64,000 bases of DNA from Isoetes taiwanensis (taxonomy: Eukaryota > Streptophyta > Lycopodiopsida > Isoetales > Isoetaceae). The stretch covers positions 4,523,713 to 4,587,712 of the forward strand of contig JAJEKV010000026.1 in NCBI GenBank assembly GCA_021234155.1, in the 5' to 3' direction. Of this stretch, positions 1 to 10,904 are shown piece by piece. Numbering within the stretch: the first letter of the stretch is position 1; every line of letters begins with the position of its first letter. Both the position numbers and the translations under genes were made by a program. The notes beneath the pieces are model-generated. The model had not been told where the DNA came from and ran no database searches. It saw only the letters and a list, made by a program, of their open reading frames with translations.

Positions 1-1563
1 CTAAACATGAGTGCTACGAGTTAATCGACGCCATGCACTTAATCCTGCTCTCACCATGGTGAGTTTAATTCCTCTCCACCCGTTGGATCTTTGCTTAAGA
101 TTACGTAATGTCTCCGCCCAAATTGCCCTAGCATTAATGTCCAAACCAAATGGTATGCCTAAGAGTTTGGCGACTATATGTGGCGGTGTAAGAGCCCGTG
201 GAAACCCGACTTAACCACGGGAGGAGGTTCCTCCGGTACCCACATGGCGAAACACCGACCCGGTTAAGCAAACATCCCCGCTAAAGAAAAAGGCATCCAA
301 AATATTCTTGGTCGCCTGGAGATTGGCCTCATCTGCATGAAGAAAGAGGAATGTATCATTCGCAAATTGACTGGAAACCTGTTGCGACCCATCATCCATG
401 CGGAGACCTTGCACCACATTGTAAGCAACTGCCACCTGAAAAAAGCTGCTAGAGAGCTTCTGCCACTATAGTGAACTGAAAGGGGGCCAACGGACATCCC
501 TGCCTAATGCCTCGGCACACAGAGAAGATTGAAGAGGTCTCACCCTGACAGCACACTGTCGCCCTAGCAGACACGTGCATCTTCATAACCGTTTCCTTGA
601 AACTAGGTCCACACCCAAAGGCCTGCATCATATCCGCCAAGAACTGCCAGCTGACACTGTCATAAGCCTTGGCAAAATCCAGCTTAAGAAAAACAAGGGG
701 CTGCCTCATCCTACGAGCCCAATGCACTCCCTCAAAAACAGCAGCGACATTATGAAGAATATTCCGCTGAGGGAGAAAACCAGACTGCTCTGCGCTAATG
801 GCGTGAGCTAGTACTGGCTTAAGCCTCTAAGCCAAAGCCTTAGCAATGATTTTATATACTACAGACAACAGAGTAATAGGCCTCCAGTCATTGATGGTTT
901 TAGGATGCTTACATTTGGGTATAAGTGAAATACAACCTGTATTCAGAAGAGGATGCATCGAGTTATTCCCCAAAAGATCCACATACACCTGCACCACCGA
1001 GTCCCCCACCCACTCCCAGTACTGCTGAAAAAACTCCACTGGTATTCCGTCCAACCCAGGACACTTATTCCGAGCTAATAGGCGGCATGCGTCCCCCAAC
1101 TCCTGCCCTGTCAACGGCTTCTCTAAGCTCTGTCTTTGAAGGGCTGAGATTCTTGGCGATACCTTGGCCAGCACCAGCTCCTGAAAAACACTCTATGAGG
1201 GAAGCGGGCTCTCCTTGGAAAACCTTTTATAGTGCGCTGCTACAAAGGCCTTGATAGCATCTGACTGCTACAACAACACTCCCTGGGTTGTAACTATATC
1301 AGCCATGGCTGCTGCATACTTCTTCTGGCGGGCTGCTCGGAAAAAGACTTTAGAGCGAGTGTCAGACCGCTTCAGCCACATCAAACCCGCTTTGACCCTG
1401 GCATGCGACACCTTGGCCTCCTCCTCAACCTCGATCTAACGAAGCACCTGCTGCTCACGCAAGCCATCAGAGACCTGCCCTCTAAGAGACTCCAGTTCCG
1501 CATATAAGGCATCCAACCTGCGACATTGAGCCAAAGCCTTTTGCCGCCCCCATTCTTTCGCAA
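1..1563 (-). pseudogene. L1-type LINE, decayed reverse transcriptase region (runs off window start)
   Basis: Minus-strand remains of a non-LTR retrotransposon pol, read from about 1563 down to 1. In order: a linker typical of plant L1 elements (GLMWLKRSDTRSKVFF, about 1390-1340), the fingers of the reverse transcriptase (NKCPGLDGIPVEFF, near 1060; NDWRPITLLSVVYKIIAKAL, near 880), the palm (LKLDFAKAYDSVSW, near 680; GIRQGCPLAPFQF, near 510), the catalytic box and, after it, a thumb-like stretch (LLGIPFGLD, about 160-135). The catalytic box reads FANDTF where FADD/YADD is expected, so an aspartate is lost. At least three in-frame TAG codons lie between 1180 and 1440 and the frame shifts near 440, so it cannot be active. 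The endonuclease part upstream is not recognisable. The element continues beyond position 1. Confidence 0.88.
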
Positions 1564-1720
1564 ACTGTTTTACCCTAGCCAATGCTGTAACCATTGCATT
1601 CATTCCGCTGTCCTGACTGAATATCTGCTGCCAAATGAGCTTACAACCGGCTGTGAACTCTGGATCCTAAAGAAAGCTTTTAGGGTTCAGGTGATGTTGC
1701 GCAGACAAGGTTGCGTCTAA

Positions 1721-4573
1721 CTGCATATTCCACTACTATTATCTTCATGTTACTCCATCATAGCTTGCTTTCAGAAAGGCAATCCAACCCATGTGAAGGC
1801 CTTGACTACGGAACATCTTCAGGTTCTTTGGCTTTAAAAATTATTTATCTCAATATTTATTGGCAATCTATTTTGCATTTCAATATCTATTGGGAGGGGT
1901 ACATTGCTTAGTTAGCCGTTGTTATTCTGCAGGTCTAGCTGAGCTTGATCATTTATACAATCGACTATCAAATGTAGTAAATCATGAATTATAGAAGGTG
2001 GGAACCCATCATTTTATAAACGAATTCTTACTGTGATAACATACTCTTTTCATACGATGCATTAAAATTGTCTCTGTTGTTGCAATGGAAGTTTGAATAT
2101 AGATATGTTTTCTGCATCCGCATAACTTTAGCTTTTCATAAGACATCACCTTCTATCAAATATTTTTACCTTTTAAATATATATGAGTTAGTCAACTGAT
2201 TCAATTTTTTTGCTAAACTGGGCTTAGATGTAACCAACAGAAAGATAAGCATTGATTTGGCTATTGCACAGTAGATACTGTCCTGCAGCGATCTAACTGT
2301 TCTATGGATTTTAAGAAAAGTGAAGTGGAACCCGAGGTAACAGATTTATTACTCTGCATGTACTTTTGCTTTATCAATAGATGATATTTTGCCAAGCAAC
2401 GTATGCCATTGTCATTTGTCTATCTCAACAGTTCGTTCCAGGGTGCCATAATGTATTGATGCTTTTCTCTGCAATTATTTCTAATATATCAATGTCCAAT
2501 TTAGATCCTCAAACAAGACTAGAGTCTCTCGAGTGCAAACTATAATTTGTCTACCCTTGCTATTAGAAGGGCAAGAATTACAGCATTCCATGGACCTACT
2601 TCCTGAGACACTGGAAGTAAAACTGTGAGGCAAGAAAAGTATAGCATAAGCTTTTTACTGGTTTAAAAATACGTTGCCACATTGTAGTCCTATTATAAGT
2701 TATTTCATGGAGGGAAATGCATTTGGGTTGCAAATATTGAAAATTCTGCTTGAGTTGCAAATATTTGAAATTCTGCAGCGATTCTCACTTATATAATAAA
2801 GCATATTTCTCTATGGCTATATGCAGTCTTTGATACTGGTGCAAGCTCGATTAACACGAAAAATGCAAGACCAGATAAACTTTGTTGTTCGTAGGATACT
2901 CACTGTTCCCCCATAAATGCAACGATCTAGGCTATGAAAAACAAAGACGATGTGATTTTGACCGTGAGTGAAGCCAGTGCAAGATCTCTGTCGAACCATT
3001 TAATTACAAGGTGTTTGACTTGCTTTGATGCATTTTAGTCGTGTGACTTTTTGTCTAGAAAGGTATGTGTTGTAGACCAGTTGGTTGTATTGTAAAAGTT
3101 CAGTCGTATGAATGCATACATTCTCAGGCAATTGTTTTCGTATTTGAAATGATGCAGTCTAATTTATATCTATAACTATTATTGCACGTGATATTGGCCA
3201 TGGTTTTGTGGCCATGGAAGACACCTGTTTATTTCACCTCTTTGAAACATATAGGTTACCTATATATAAACCACCTATATAAACCATGTGTATTCAAGAC
3301 CATTAAATTGATGGGCTGACATATATAAATGGTTGAGATGCATTTATTTTTTTCAACTTAATGAAAGCAAGCAATCAAATGCATCTAACATTTTTTCACG
3401 TGCTAGAAACCATTGCCCTTTTAGCCTTAATAATATGCATCTATGTTTCTTCAACATTTCAAGAAAAACATGCATCTATCTTTTGCCAATATGGTCAACA
3501 AATTGCATGCTAATCTTACAAAAATTGAGTGTTACAAGTTATTAATGATGCAAAAATATTATTCTTGTGACCCAAAAGTAAAACACACTGCTCTCCATGT
3601 TTGTCATTCCACATAGCTAAATAAGTATATGTGCACATTTACATATTGTCCAATAACTAATGCACTTATAAGTGTTTTGGACTACATAATCACAACCACT
3701 TCTTATGGCCAAGTCCTTTGAAAAAGGCAACCATTATCATGGGTTTGGTTTAGGCTTTAGGGGTTATAGCTTCATCATATTTTGAATATTAAATACTAGA
3801 ACCTAACATACAATTCATGGATGGAGTAGGAAATGCTATCAACCATGTCAGCATGCCACAAATTTAGGGTCACATAAGAAACTAGAATCTAACAAACAGC
3901 TCATAGATTGAGTAGGCAATGCTATCAACCATGTCGTCATCACACCATAAATTTATGGTCTAATGTTTAAGGTTTGGCATTTAGGATTTGTGAGTTTGAA
4001 TAGGATGTTATGACTATGTTTTTATATCTTTTATGGATGGAGAATATTTTTATATATTTTATAGATAGATGGAGACCATTTAAAAGGATTGGTTTAGGGT
4101 TTAGGGGCCACAACTTTACCATTTGGGCGTTACAACTTTACGATATTATGAACTCTTACATGCATAGGAACTTTAAGGGCACGATGTATATGTTGCAATT
4201 ACATAAAAAATTTCACTGCACTCCAGTTGAATACATATTAGATTTGTTATCTTCTACGAAAACCTATACCAACCTAGGCACCAATAAATATCCTAAACTC
4301 TATGTGCTCCATCTTTTACCCCGCTCTACCCATTCCATTATTCTATTCTATTATGTCTGCCTATTCCATGTGCCTCATGACTAATGTCTGACCTCCCTAA
4401 AACCTATTACATCAATTATTCCATTATATCTATGGATATTAACATGATTACAACTCTTTATTTTTTTATCATCCATGGTCTCCGTAGATGATAAAGTAAA
4501 ATTCAACTCAATTCATTCAATTTATTTCACCTACAAACTCCACACATATACCACCATTCCACATGGCCCTGAC
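1721..4573. other. AT-rich stretch without a recognisable gene
   Basis: No reading frame here has a recognisable domain; the longest open stretches are short and of low-complexity composition. It holds small diverged duplications (see 3795-3960) and scattered TTTAGGG-like words in a non-tandem arrangement. Introns or untranslated parts of an unknown gene cannot be excluded. Confidence 0.5.
3795..3960. repeat. Diverged tandem duplication, unit about 86 bp
   Basis: Two neighbouring units share the order ACTAGAAYCTAACA, then GAGTAGG-AATGCTATCAACC, then CACAAATTTA/CATAAATTTA. The second unit starts near 3881. Similarity is clear but imperfect, so the duplication is old. Confidence 0.6.
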
Positions 4574-4577
4574 TAAT

Positions 4578-4606
4578 GCCCGGCATCGCCGGGCACACGT
4601 TTCTAG
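4578..4606 (+). mobile_element. Helitron 3' terminus (hairpin plus CTAG)
   Basis: A perfect 7-bp stem with a 3-base loop (GCCCGGC-ATC-GCCGGGC, 4578-4594) is followed by ACACGTTT and then CTAG at 4603-4606. Helitrons end in CTRR about 10 bases after a GC-rich hairpin, and insert between A and T. The next base is T, as expected. The same terminus recurs at 39209, 42919, 47715 and 50424. The body of this copy would lie to the left, but its 5' end was not found. Confidence 0.75.
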
Positions 4607-4626
4607 TCTTCTTTATTAAAATGAGA
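4607..4626 (+). mobile_element. Candidate Helitron 5' terminus abutting the previous 3' terminus
   Basis: Directly after CTAG the sequence is TCTTCTTTATTAAAATG. It matches in pattern the 5' ends placed after other copies of the same hairpin (TCTACTTACTTAAAA at 50425 and, on the minus strand, at 47714; TCTACTTATTTAAAA on the minus strand at 42918). Plant Helitrons start with TC followed by an AT-rich stretch ending in TAAA or similar. The body would extend right, possibly covering the small ORF at 4984. Confidence 0.55.
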
Positions 4627-4916
4627 TGGCCTGGAGAAATGTGCCTGGAACGCCGCTGTGCAGACGCATGCGGCATTCCCTTCCCATTTGCGGCGCCTCT
4701 TGCGGGACACTGATTGCCTGCGCTTTCAATGCCAGCGTCACTGTCTTCAATGCCAATATGAACTAGCGGAGATAATTCATGCAACTAACCTTCCTTCCTC
4801 CTACGAATTTCTCACTCACTGTTCGTCTGATTCCTGAGCTGGGGATCCTCATATGGTGAGTAACGTCCAGATTGTATAACACATTAGGTTTTATCTTATT
4901 GCATTTCGTTTGCAAG

Positions 4917-5008
4917 CAACACTGGAGTTCCACCATTGTTAAGGAGAGGCTAATGATACAGTAAACAACATTAGAGTTCCACCATGGCCAAGTTGAGGCT
5001 AACGATTC
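4917..5008 (+). repeat. Short tandem duplication, unit about 51 bp
   Basis: Two units share GGAGTTCCACCAT / AGAGTTCCACCAT and GAGAGGCTAATGAT / GTTGAGGCTAACGAT. The second unit holds the ATG of the small ORF at 4984, so that start codon lies in duplicated DNA. Confidence 0.7.
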
Positions 5009-5332
5009 CTGGAATGGCAGGTAAGAATGGTAGCTTTGGGCAGTACGTTAAATCTTTCTAGAAGGCGATCTTCAGTAGCTTCCTCTATTCTGGCAAGTTT
5101 TTTCTACCTCGAAAAGGGTTTTCTCTTCTGAGGTCGGATAAGCACCCAGTATCACAGCGGCCGCATGGATAAACTCTGTTGTTCTTAATTTTTTTCATGT
5201 GACAAATGGTTTGCTTTTTCAGGGACGGAGCCACATTTTCATTCGGAGAATTTAACTCTTGCTTCTGGAGTTTCTGGCATTCTGGCAACTTTCAGTATTT
5301 ACAAGCTTCATTCCGAGCTTAAGCTAAGGTAG
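4984..5332 (+). CDS. Possible two-exon small protein, 48 residues, unknown
   Basis: Exon 1 is 4984-5020 and exon 2 is 5223-5332. The donor CAG|GTAAGA and the acceptor after GGTTTGCTTTTTCAG are both strong, and the two exons join in phase to give 49 codons including TAG. The ATG sits in a favourable context (GTTCCACCATGGCC). Exon 2 encodes a mildly hydrophobic stretch (LASGVSGILATFSIYKLH) that could be a membrane segment. I do not recognise the protein. It lies just downstream of a Helitron 5' terminus and may be a captured gene fragment. Chance agreement of splice sites remains possible over so short an ORF. Confidence 0.3.
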
Positions 5333-5760
5333 ACATCTTAGACAAAACCCCGCAAACCCTGTTCTTTCTATTTTTCTTAGCTCTACTTTCTGATGTAGAA
5401 CATGCAGAGAAAATCATTGATGAGAGTTCCAGTTGTCGCTGAAGCAAGCGTGTAATGTAAGATTTTGGGTGAACAATATGAGATTTTATATTCTATGTGA
5501 TAAGGATCTGACATATTAATCTACAGGGCCGAATGATTTTCTTAGTGGCGCAGCAGTTGTAGCTACATCGATCTCATAAGATAATGGAAAACTGAACAAT
5601 CTTCTTTTGTAAGATTTTTTAGAGGTTTGGGTGTGATACAACAAGTTGCAAGGCAATTCAGAATGCAGATGCAAGAAATTCTTTTGATTCTTTTGTACGA
5701 ATTAGATAGCATTCTGGACAAAGCTGTAGTCGATTGCAGTCAAGCATGACAATGGTGTAA
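5333..5760. other. No recognisable gene
   Basis: AT-rich sequence between the small ORF and the MITE. I see no domain-bearing frame or RNA gene. Confidence 0.5.
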
Positions 5761-5763
5761 TTA

Positions 5764-6157
5764 GGGCTCATTCCCATTAACGTCCGAACTCATTTTCCTA
5801 ACTCAACCACGTCAGCAAATTAAGGGCGGCAATTTTTTTTTCGACCGTCTACTATTCTCATTGAACCTAAAATTTAATTTCGCCACATCAGCAAAGGGAA
5901 GACGGAAAGAAACGTTCCGGGTTCGCAAAACGACAAAACGGGTTTGCAAAACAACAATCGTTGCTACACAAAACGATAAACTGGGTTCGCAAATGGGGAA
6001 CTCAGAAGTGTTCGATCACTTCTGGAAAAACGGAAGGTAACCCGGCCACGTCAACCAAATTCAAGGAAAAAAAAAAGCAATAGGAACGTAAATTGAAGAA
6101 CCGGGTTCGCCACATGGCAAAGGTGCCTTGAATTTTTGGGCTAATGGGGATGGGGCC
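5764..6157. mobile_element. Tourist-like (PIF/Harbinger-type) MITE, copy 1
   Basis: A 394-bp non-coding element. Its ends are imperfect inverted repeats: GGGCTCATTCCCATTAAC on the left, and GGCCCCATCCCCATTAGC when the right end is read on the minus strand. It is flanked by TTA at 5761-5763 and TTA at 6158-6160, the 3-bp TWA duplication typical of PIF/Harbinger. Inside is a small hairpin (AGAAGTG-TTCGAT-CACTTCT, about 6005-6024). A second copy lies at 8009. Confidence 0.75.
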
Positions 6158-6160
6158 TTA

Positions 6161-8005
6161 TAGCAATAGCAACTGCAAAAATCCATGTAGATTCTTCTAG
6201 GTGGATTGCTAATCATGGTTTTTAACTGGATGCATCTAAACTGGATTTTTTTTTTTGGGGCTCTTTTTTTATAGCTTGCTAAGCATGGCTCTAAACACAT
6301 GCATCTAAACTGGAAGTTTATGGTCTTATACCTTCATTGCTTCTTATGTTTGTGATGTCAAAGTGAGATTGATAGTGAACTGCTACTTGCAGAACTACTT
6401 TCTGGATCAACATTCATGTCTTCTGATTTTTAACCATTTGAAAGGTTTGTTTATTCCTACCTTTTAATGTTTTCTTTTTTAAAAGACAACATTAAGCATT
6501 TGATGTTGCATGTAGGTTTCATGCCCAACATGGCATTATGAATTTCTTTTAGAATCTTCTTTTAAAGTTTCTATTCCTTTCATGCTTTTGCAGACCAGGA
6601 GCTGTCTAAGCGACATTATAGAACTTCCTACTGCCTTTCTTAAACGGGTAGATAGGAGGGTGGAAAATTTTTCTAGATGAGCTGCTGCAAATATATTAGA
6701 AGATCCATGACTTTGTGAATCTCAAATAGTTGCTGCATATGCAACAAACATGTTTTTGCCTTTGTTTCTACAAAAATTATTGGAGGTGTCATTTAAAAAG
6801 GTTAGTTGAGTTTGTAACTTCTTATACATGAACAATGAACAGGCATTCCATTTTTATAACCTCCAATGTTTTAATATTTTAGATAGGTTTTCATATTCTC
6901 ATATAAGGACATTGAAAGCCTATTCCACATGGTCGTCATATCCTCATGTCTATTATTGTGTTCCAAAGATAGATAGATAGTATTTTAAGAGAAGTTGTGA
7001 AGATACTATTTTTTCAAGAGTTCCAATGACCATGCCATTTGAAAAAGCTTGGAATTCATATGGTGTTTTGGATGGTTTGATTGTTATTAGAATTAGTTTG
7101 CAAAATATGATCTTTTTGTAATGCAAGTGTGCTGAGCCCATTTCTTTCAGACACCTTTTTATAAGAACATAAGAAGATTAGATTGAAATACATCTTGCAT
7201 GTATAATGTTTCTTTTTATAATTGCTTGAGTCGACACGTATCATGCACCCCAATATATGCTCAACACAAATATATAAAAACCACCGCAGTAGAGCATATA
7301 TTTATAGGGTTCAGGATTTGGGTTTAGGGTCTTTATGTTTAGGATTTAGGGTCTATTATCAAGATTTATCAAAATTCAATAATGCATGGCAATGTGCCTT
7401 AGGATGGTCTATTATAAGATTTATTAAAATCATGGCACTGGTTTAGGGGCTTGGGTAGATTCAAATACAATTAGCAGTAGCAAGCATGGGGTAGAAAAAT
7501 TGGAAATAGAAAAAATGCTCTTTTGTGGAGTGAAGTGTCATGTGTTGAGGGATTTTGTAAACCATTCAATGTATCAAAGTAAAAGCCAAATCGAGTTAAT
7601 GGACTCGCTATTAAGAATATATCCATTCAATGAAATGCATATTGGAGCTTTGATAGGTTGATGTTCCTTAAAGATGTTTTGTAGATTTCTCTATACTTAC
7701 GAAGTTTTTGAGCATAAACATGAGCAAATTTTGTATGTTTGGCAATTTGCAAACTGCCAAAGTTTTTCATCATTAATAGACAATTTGGACAACAATATTT
7801 CTTTACTTTAATTCCTCCAAGAAATATATTCTAAACATGTCCATCATCACGTAGCCAAGATTTTTGGCATTATAAGCATTGCATTTGATAACAAATTTGA
7901 TTTATTCTTCTTTTGCAATCCTTTAAAGCCAGAAAGCCTATTTTGATGAGTGTTATTGCAACTTCAGTTAGGAACAATGGTACATTTACAACAAAGCAAT
8001 GCAAC
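6161..8005. other. AT-rich stretch without a recognisable gene
   Basis: No domain-bearing reading frame. It holds a short (AGAT)n run near 6967 and TTTAGGG-like words near 7310-7350 that do not form a tandem array. Confidence 0.5.
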
Positions 8006-8008
8006 TAA

Positions 8009-8457
8009 GGGTCCATCCCCATTAGCGTCCGAACTTTTTTTTCCAACTCTACCACGACAGCAAACTAGAGGCGACAATTTCTTTTCGATCGTCGACTATT
8101 CCAATTGAACCTAAAATTGAATTTCGCCATAACAGTAAAGGGAAGGCGGAAAAAAATGTTCCCATTGCAATTTGCAACTCCAATTTGCAAATCAAACCCG
8201 TAGATCTATACAAAATAACAAACCTGCCAGATCAACAGGCAGATCAAACATGCCAGATCTACACAAAATGACAAACTCGGTTCGCAAACGGGGAATTTAG
8301 AAGTGCTAGATGACTTCTGGAAAAAAGGAAGGTAAGGTAACCCGGCCACATCATATAAATTCATGGGGCGGGGAGGAAATTGGGACCGCCTATTGCGTGA
8401 CTCCCCCTGTCCGGTTGCAAGACTCCCCCTATCCGCTGCGGAAAGGGGTATGGTCCC
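8009..8457. mobile_element. Tourist-like MITE, copy 2 (right end uncertain)
   Basis: Starts GGGTCCATCCCCATTAGCG after a TAA at 8006-8008, and is clearly homologous to 5764-6157 over most of its length (GTCCGAACT, the run before CGTCGACTATTC, the AACCCGGCCACATCA region). The internal hairpin is kept with a changed sequence (AGAAGT...ACTTCT). The best candidate right end is GGTATGGTCCC near 8457, but no TAA follows it, so the right boundary is weak. Confidence 0.6.
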
Positions 8458-9336
8458 CTGTCCACGATGTTTGTTAGTTCGAACAGGGCTGACATATGCA
8501 AAAGGTGCAGCGACTATGGTTGAATTCTGGCTCTTCTTCAGAGGTTCATGGCCTGGCAGATCAACTTCTCTTCGATTTTTATACTATGGCGGGTTGGCAA
8601 TGGCCTAGCCTAAGCGAATCACTCCTCCTTTTGATTTTCCAGGCTCAATCTTCAAGCAAATAATTCATTAATTAGAGAAATTTAAAATTCTCGTTTGACA
8701 TTGAAATAGGTTGCAGTGGCTGTATAAAGCACTAAAGTTCTTCACGAGGACCTCAATGGTGAAGCAAAAACGTGCAAAACATATTGAACAAATCGCGACT
8801 GCGATAATTATGATCATGAAGGACCAATATATGTATTTTTAAAGGCACATTTATATAATAAATATACCAATTTCGATCAACTTTATCTATGATGGGCTCG
8901 CAAAGATCGCCATTGTGATCTTCTAAAACAAAATATGAGTGCAAAATGGGTGCATATTGGGCACCTCATGACAAATATACATTCAATTTAATGGGTCTAA
9001 AGTAACCATTGTTAACAGAATTACCAAATAAATTTACAATATCCTAAATAAGATTTTTTTTTTTTTTTAGCTCAGAGACATCGCTCCAGCGATTTCCATG
9101 AGCTGTGTCTGCCTTGTTTCTGTGTTTCTTGTGCTGGAAAGAAACGCAATGGCGATTTTGTGGACTAGAGAGAGACTGTAGAGCATCCCTGTAGGAAGGG
9201 AGCATGATTCCATACGATTTAGAAGGAAATGAAGAAGAAGAAAAATCTGTAAATAACCTGCATCTGTGAATCTGTGAATAAGAATCTGTGAAACAAGAAG
9301 AAGAATAATCTGTGAATCACTCATATGCCTGCAAAG
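8458..9336. other. No recognisable gene
   Basis: Contains a T run at 9054-9069 and short repeated TCTGTGAATC words near 9240-9320 just outside the MULE. No coding signal recognised. Confidence 0.5.
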
Positions 9337-9344
9337 ATATGGAA
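9337..9344. repeat. Left target-site duplication of the MULE
   Basis: ATATGGAA lies directly left of the terminal inverted repeat and recurs at 16846-16853 just outside the right one. Allowing one mismatch the duplication could be 9 bp (GATATGGAA/TATATGGAA). Length 8-10 bp is the range of Mutator-like elements. Confidence 0.8.
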
Positions 9345-9670
9345 GGACCCCCGTATTTGGAGTCCGGGATCCGGTCTTTCCGGATAGATTTGACTCGGTA
9401 TTTCCGGACTCCCATGATCAGCCACGCCATGCCCATCAGAACGCGATGGGAGCCATCAACCCGGCCATGCCATTCCCGCATGCACCCGATGCCATTTGGG
9501 CATGCATCTGAACTGCGCGGTTCAACCGCGCATGAGCAAACCAGGGTCTGCTGCCCTGGTACTTCATTCTCACAAGTGTGGCAGGTCCGTGGTACCTGCG
9601 GGCAGGTGCATTCAAGAGGGCCACTTTTGAACGGACGTGAGGTGGGCGGACAGGAACGGAACTGGCCATG
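9345..9670 (+). repeat. MULE left terminal inverted repeat
   Basis: Matches 16512-16844 in inverse over about 325 bp with few differences, from GGACCCCCGTATTTGG inward to about ACGTGAGGTGG and a weaker AACGGAACTGGCCATGG. It contains one copy of the minisatellite core, CGGTATTTCCGGAC, near 9397. Confidence 0.9.
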
Positions 9671-9762
9671 GTTTTTCTGGCCATGGGTAACATGGTATTT
9701 CTTGCCTGGAGTGACATGGTATTTCTGTCCATGAATAACATGGTATTTCTGGCGATGACCAC
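9663..9762 (+). repeat. Subterminal minisatellite block L1
   Basis: About five diverged units with the core ATGGTATTTCTGG/TTGCC, continuing directly from the left terminal inverted repeat. Confidence 0.8.
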
Positions 9763-9881
9763 TGAGGTTAACACAACATAAGTTGTTTTAGAGCAATACA
9801 ACTATTGCCACCTAAAAATGTACATAGTCCTAAGGCTGTGACAACATAAAATGTTTTACATCAATAGAACTATTAAACTTT

Positions 9882-10330
9882 GACTAGACCATTGTATTTC
9901 TTGCCATGGTATTTCTTGCCATGGCACCATTGTATTTCCAGACATACATAGCCCATGGTATTTCTTGCCATGGTACCATGGTATTTCTTGCCATAGCCCA
10001 TGGTATTTCCAGACATAGACCATGGTATTTCCAGACATAGACTATGGTATTTCTTGCCATAGACCATTGTATTTCCAGCCTTGGTATTTCTTGCCATGGT
10101 ACCATGGTATTTCGGACATATACATAGCCCATGGTATTTCTTGCCATAGACCATGGTATTTCTTGCCATAGACCATGGTATTTCCAGACATAGACCATGG
10201 TATTTCCGCATTATTTGGTATTTCTTGCCATAGACCATTGTATTTCTTGCCTTGGTATTTCTTGCCATGGTACCATGGTATTTCCAGACATGGTATTGGC
10301 AGTGGTATTCCAGCTTTACCATGGTATTGG
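9882..10330 (+). repeat. Subterminal minisatellite block L2
   Basis: Many copies of a roughly 15-22-bp unit, CCATGGTATTTCTTGCCATA and variants with CCAGACATA. Unit length varies. Open frames across this block on both strands are products of the repeat, not genes. Confidence 0.9.
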
Positions 10331-10477
10331 CAGTGCCCTAGTTTCTTATGGGAATGGATTTTTGTAATCATCATTTTACTTGAAGATCAAGAGGCTTGCG
10401 AGAAATTAGGATAGCTTTGCCTCTCTATACTGCATCTTGATTCTTACTAGGGCTTGCATGCATCCACAAGAGAGTTT

Positions 10478-10640
10478 GTGATAGCCCATGGTATTTCTTG
10501 CCATAGACCATGGTATTTCTTGCCATAGACCATGGTATTTCTTGCCATGGTACCATGGTATTTCAGGCCATATATCATGGTATCTCTGGCCATATACCAA
10601 TGGTATTTCTGGCCTTATACCCTGGTATTTCAGGGCCGTG
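10478..10640 (+). repeat. Subterminal minisatellite block L3
   Basis: About seven units with the core CCATGGTATTTCTTGCCATA, drifting toward GGTATTTCTGGCC at the right end. Same orientation as blocks L1 and L2. Confidence 0.9.
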
Positions 10641-10904
10641 AAAGCTTTATTTATGATATTCTCAAACATTCTGGTATATGTCAATTTCTGTCATCTGGCC
10701 TGTCAGAACTATCATCATCTGATTTTTAAATTGGGGCGTATCTAATGATCTGACAAAAAAACACCTAACTGTTGTACCAGAGCACTCTTTCAAAAAAACA
10801 GGGCTGTTGTATCTCTTTCGAAAAAACAGGGTTCTATTGGTGTGCGCTATTGTGGATCGATTCCGGCGACATTGGTGTGCGCTATGGCGGCTTCGGGTTC
10901 CGGT

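Noticed and set aside
2827-2894. A VFDTGASS peptide resembling an aspartic protease active site
   Set aside because: A TAG follows after 22 codons and nothing before or after fits a pepsin-like or retroviral protease.
7300-7360. TTTAGGG-like words (also near 3740, 4085 and, inverted, 43555)
   Set aside because: Scattered and imperfect, not tandem; no support for an interstitial telomere.
9873-10374. Minus-strand frames rich in WKYHG/ARNTMV repeats
   Set aside because: Translation of the left minisatellite blocks; no start, domain or codon signal beyond the repeat.
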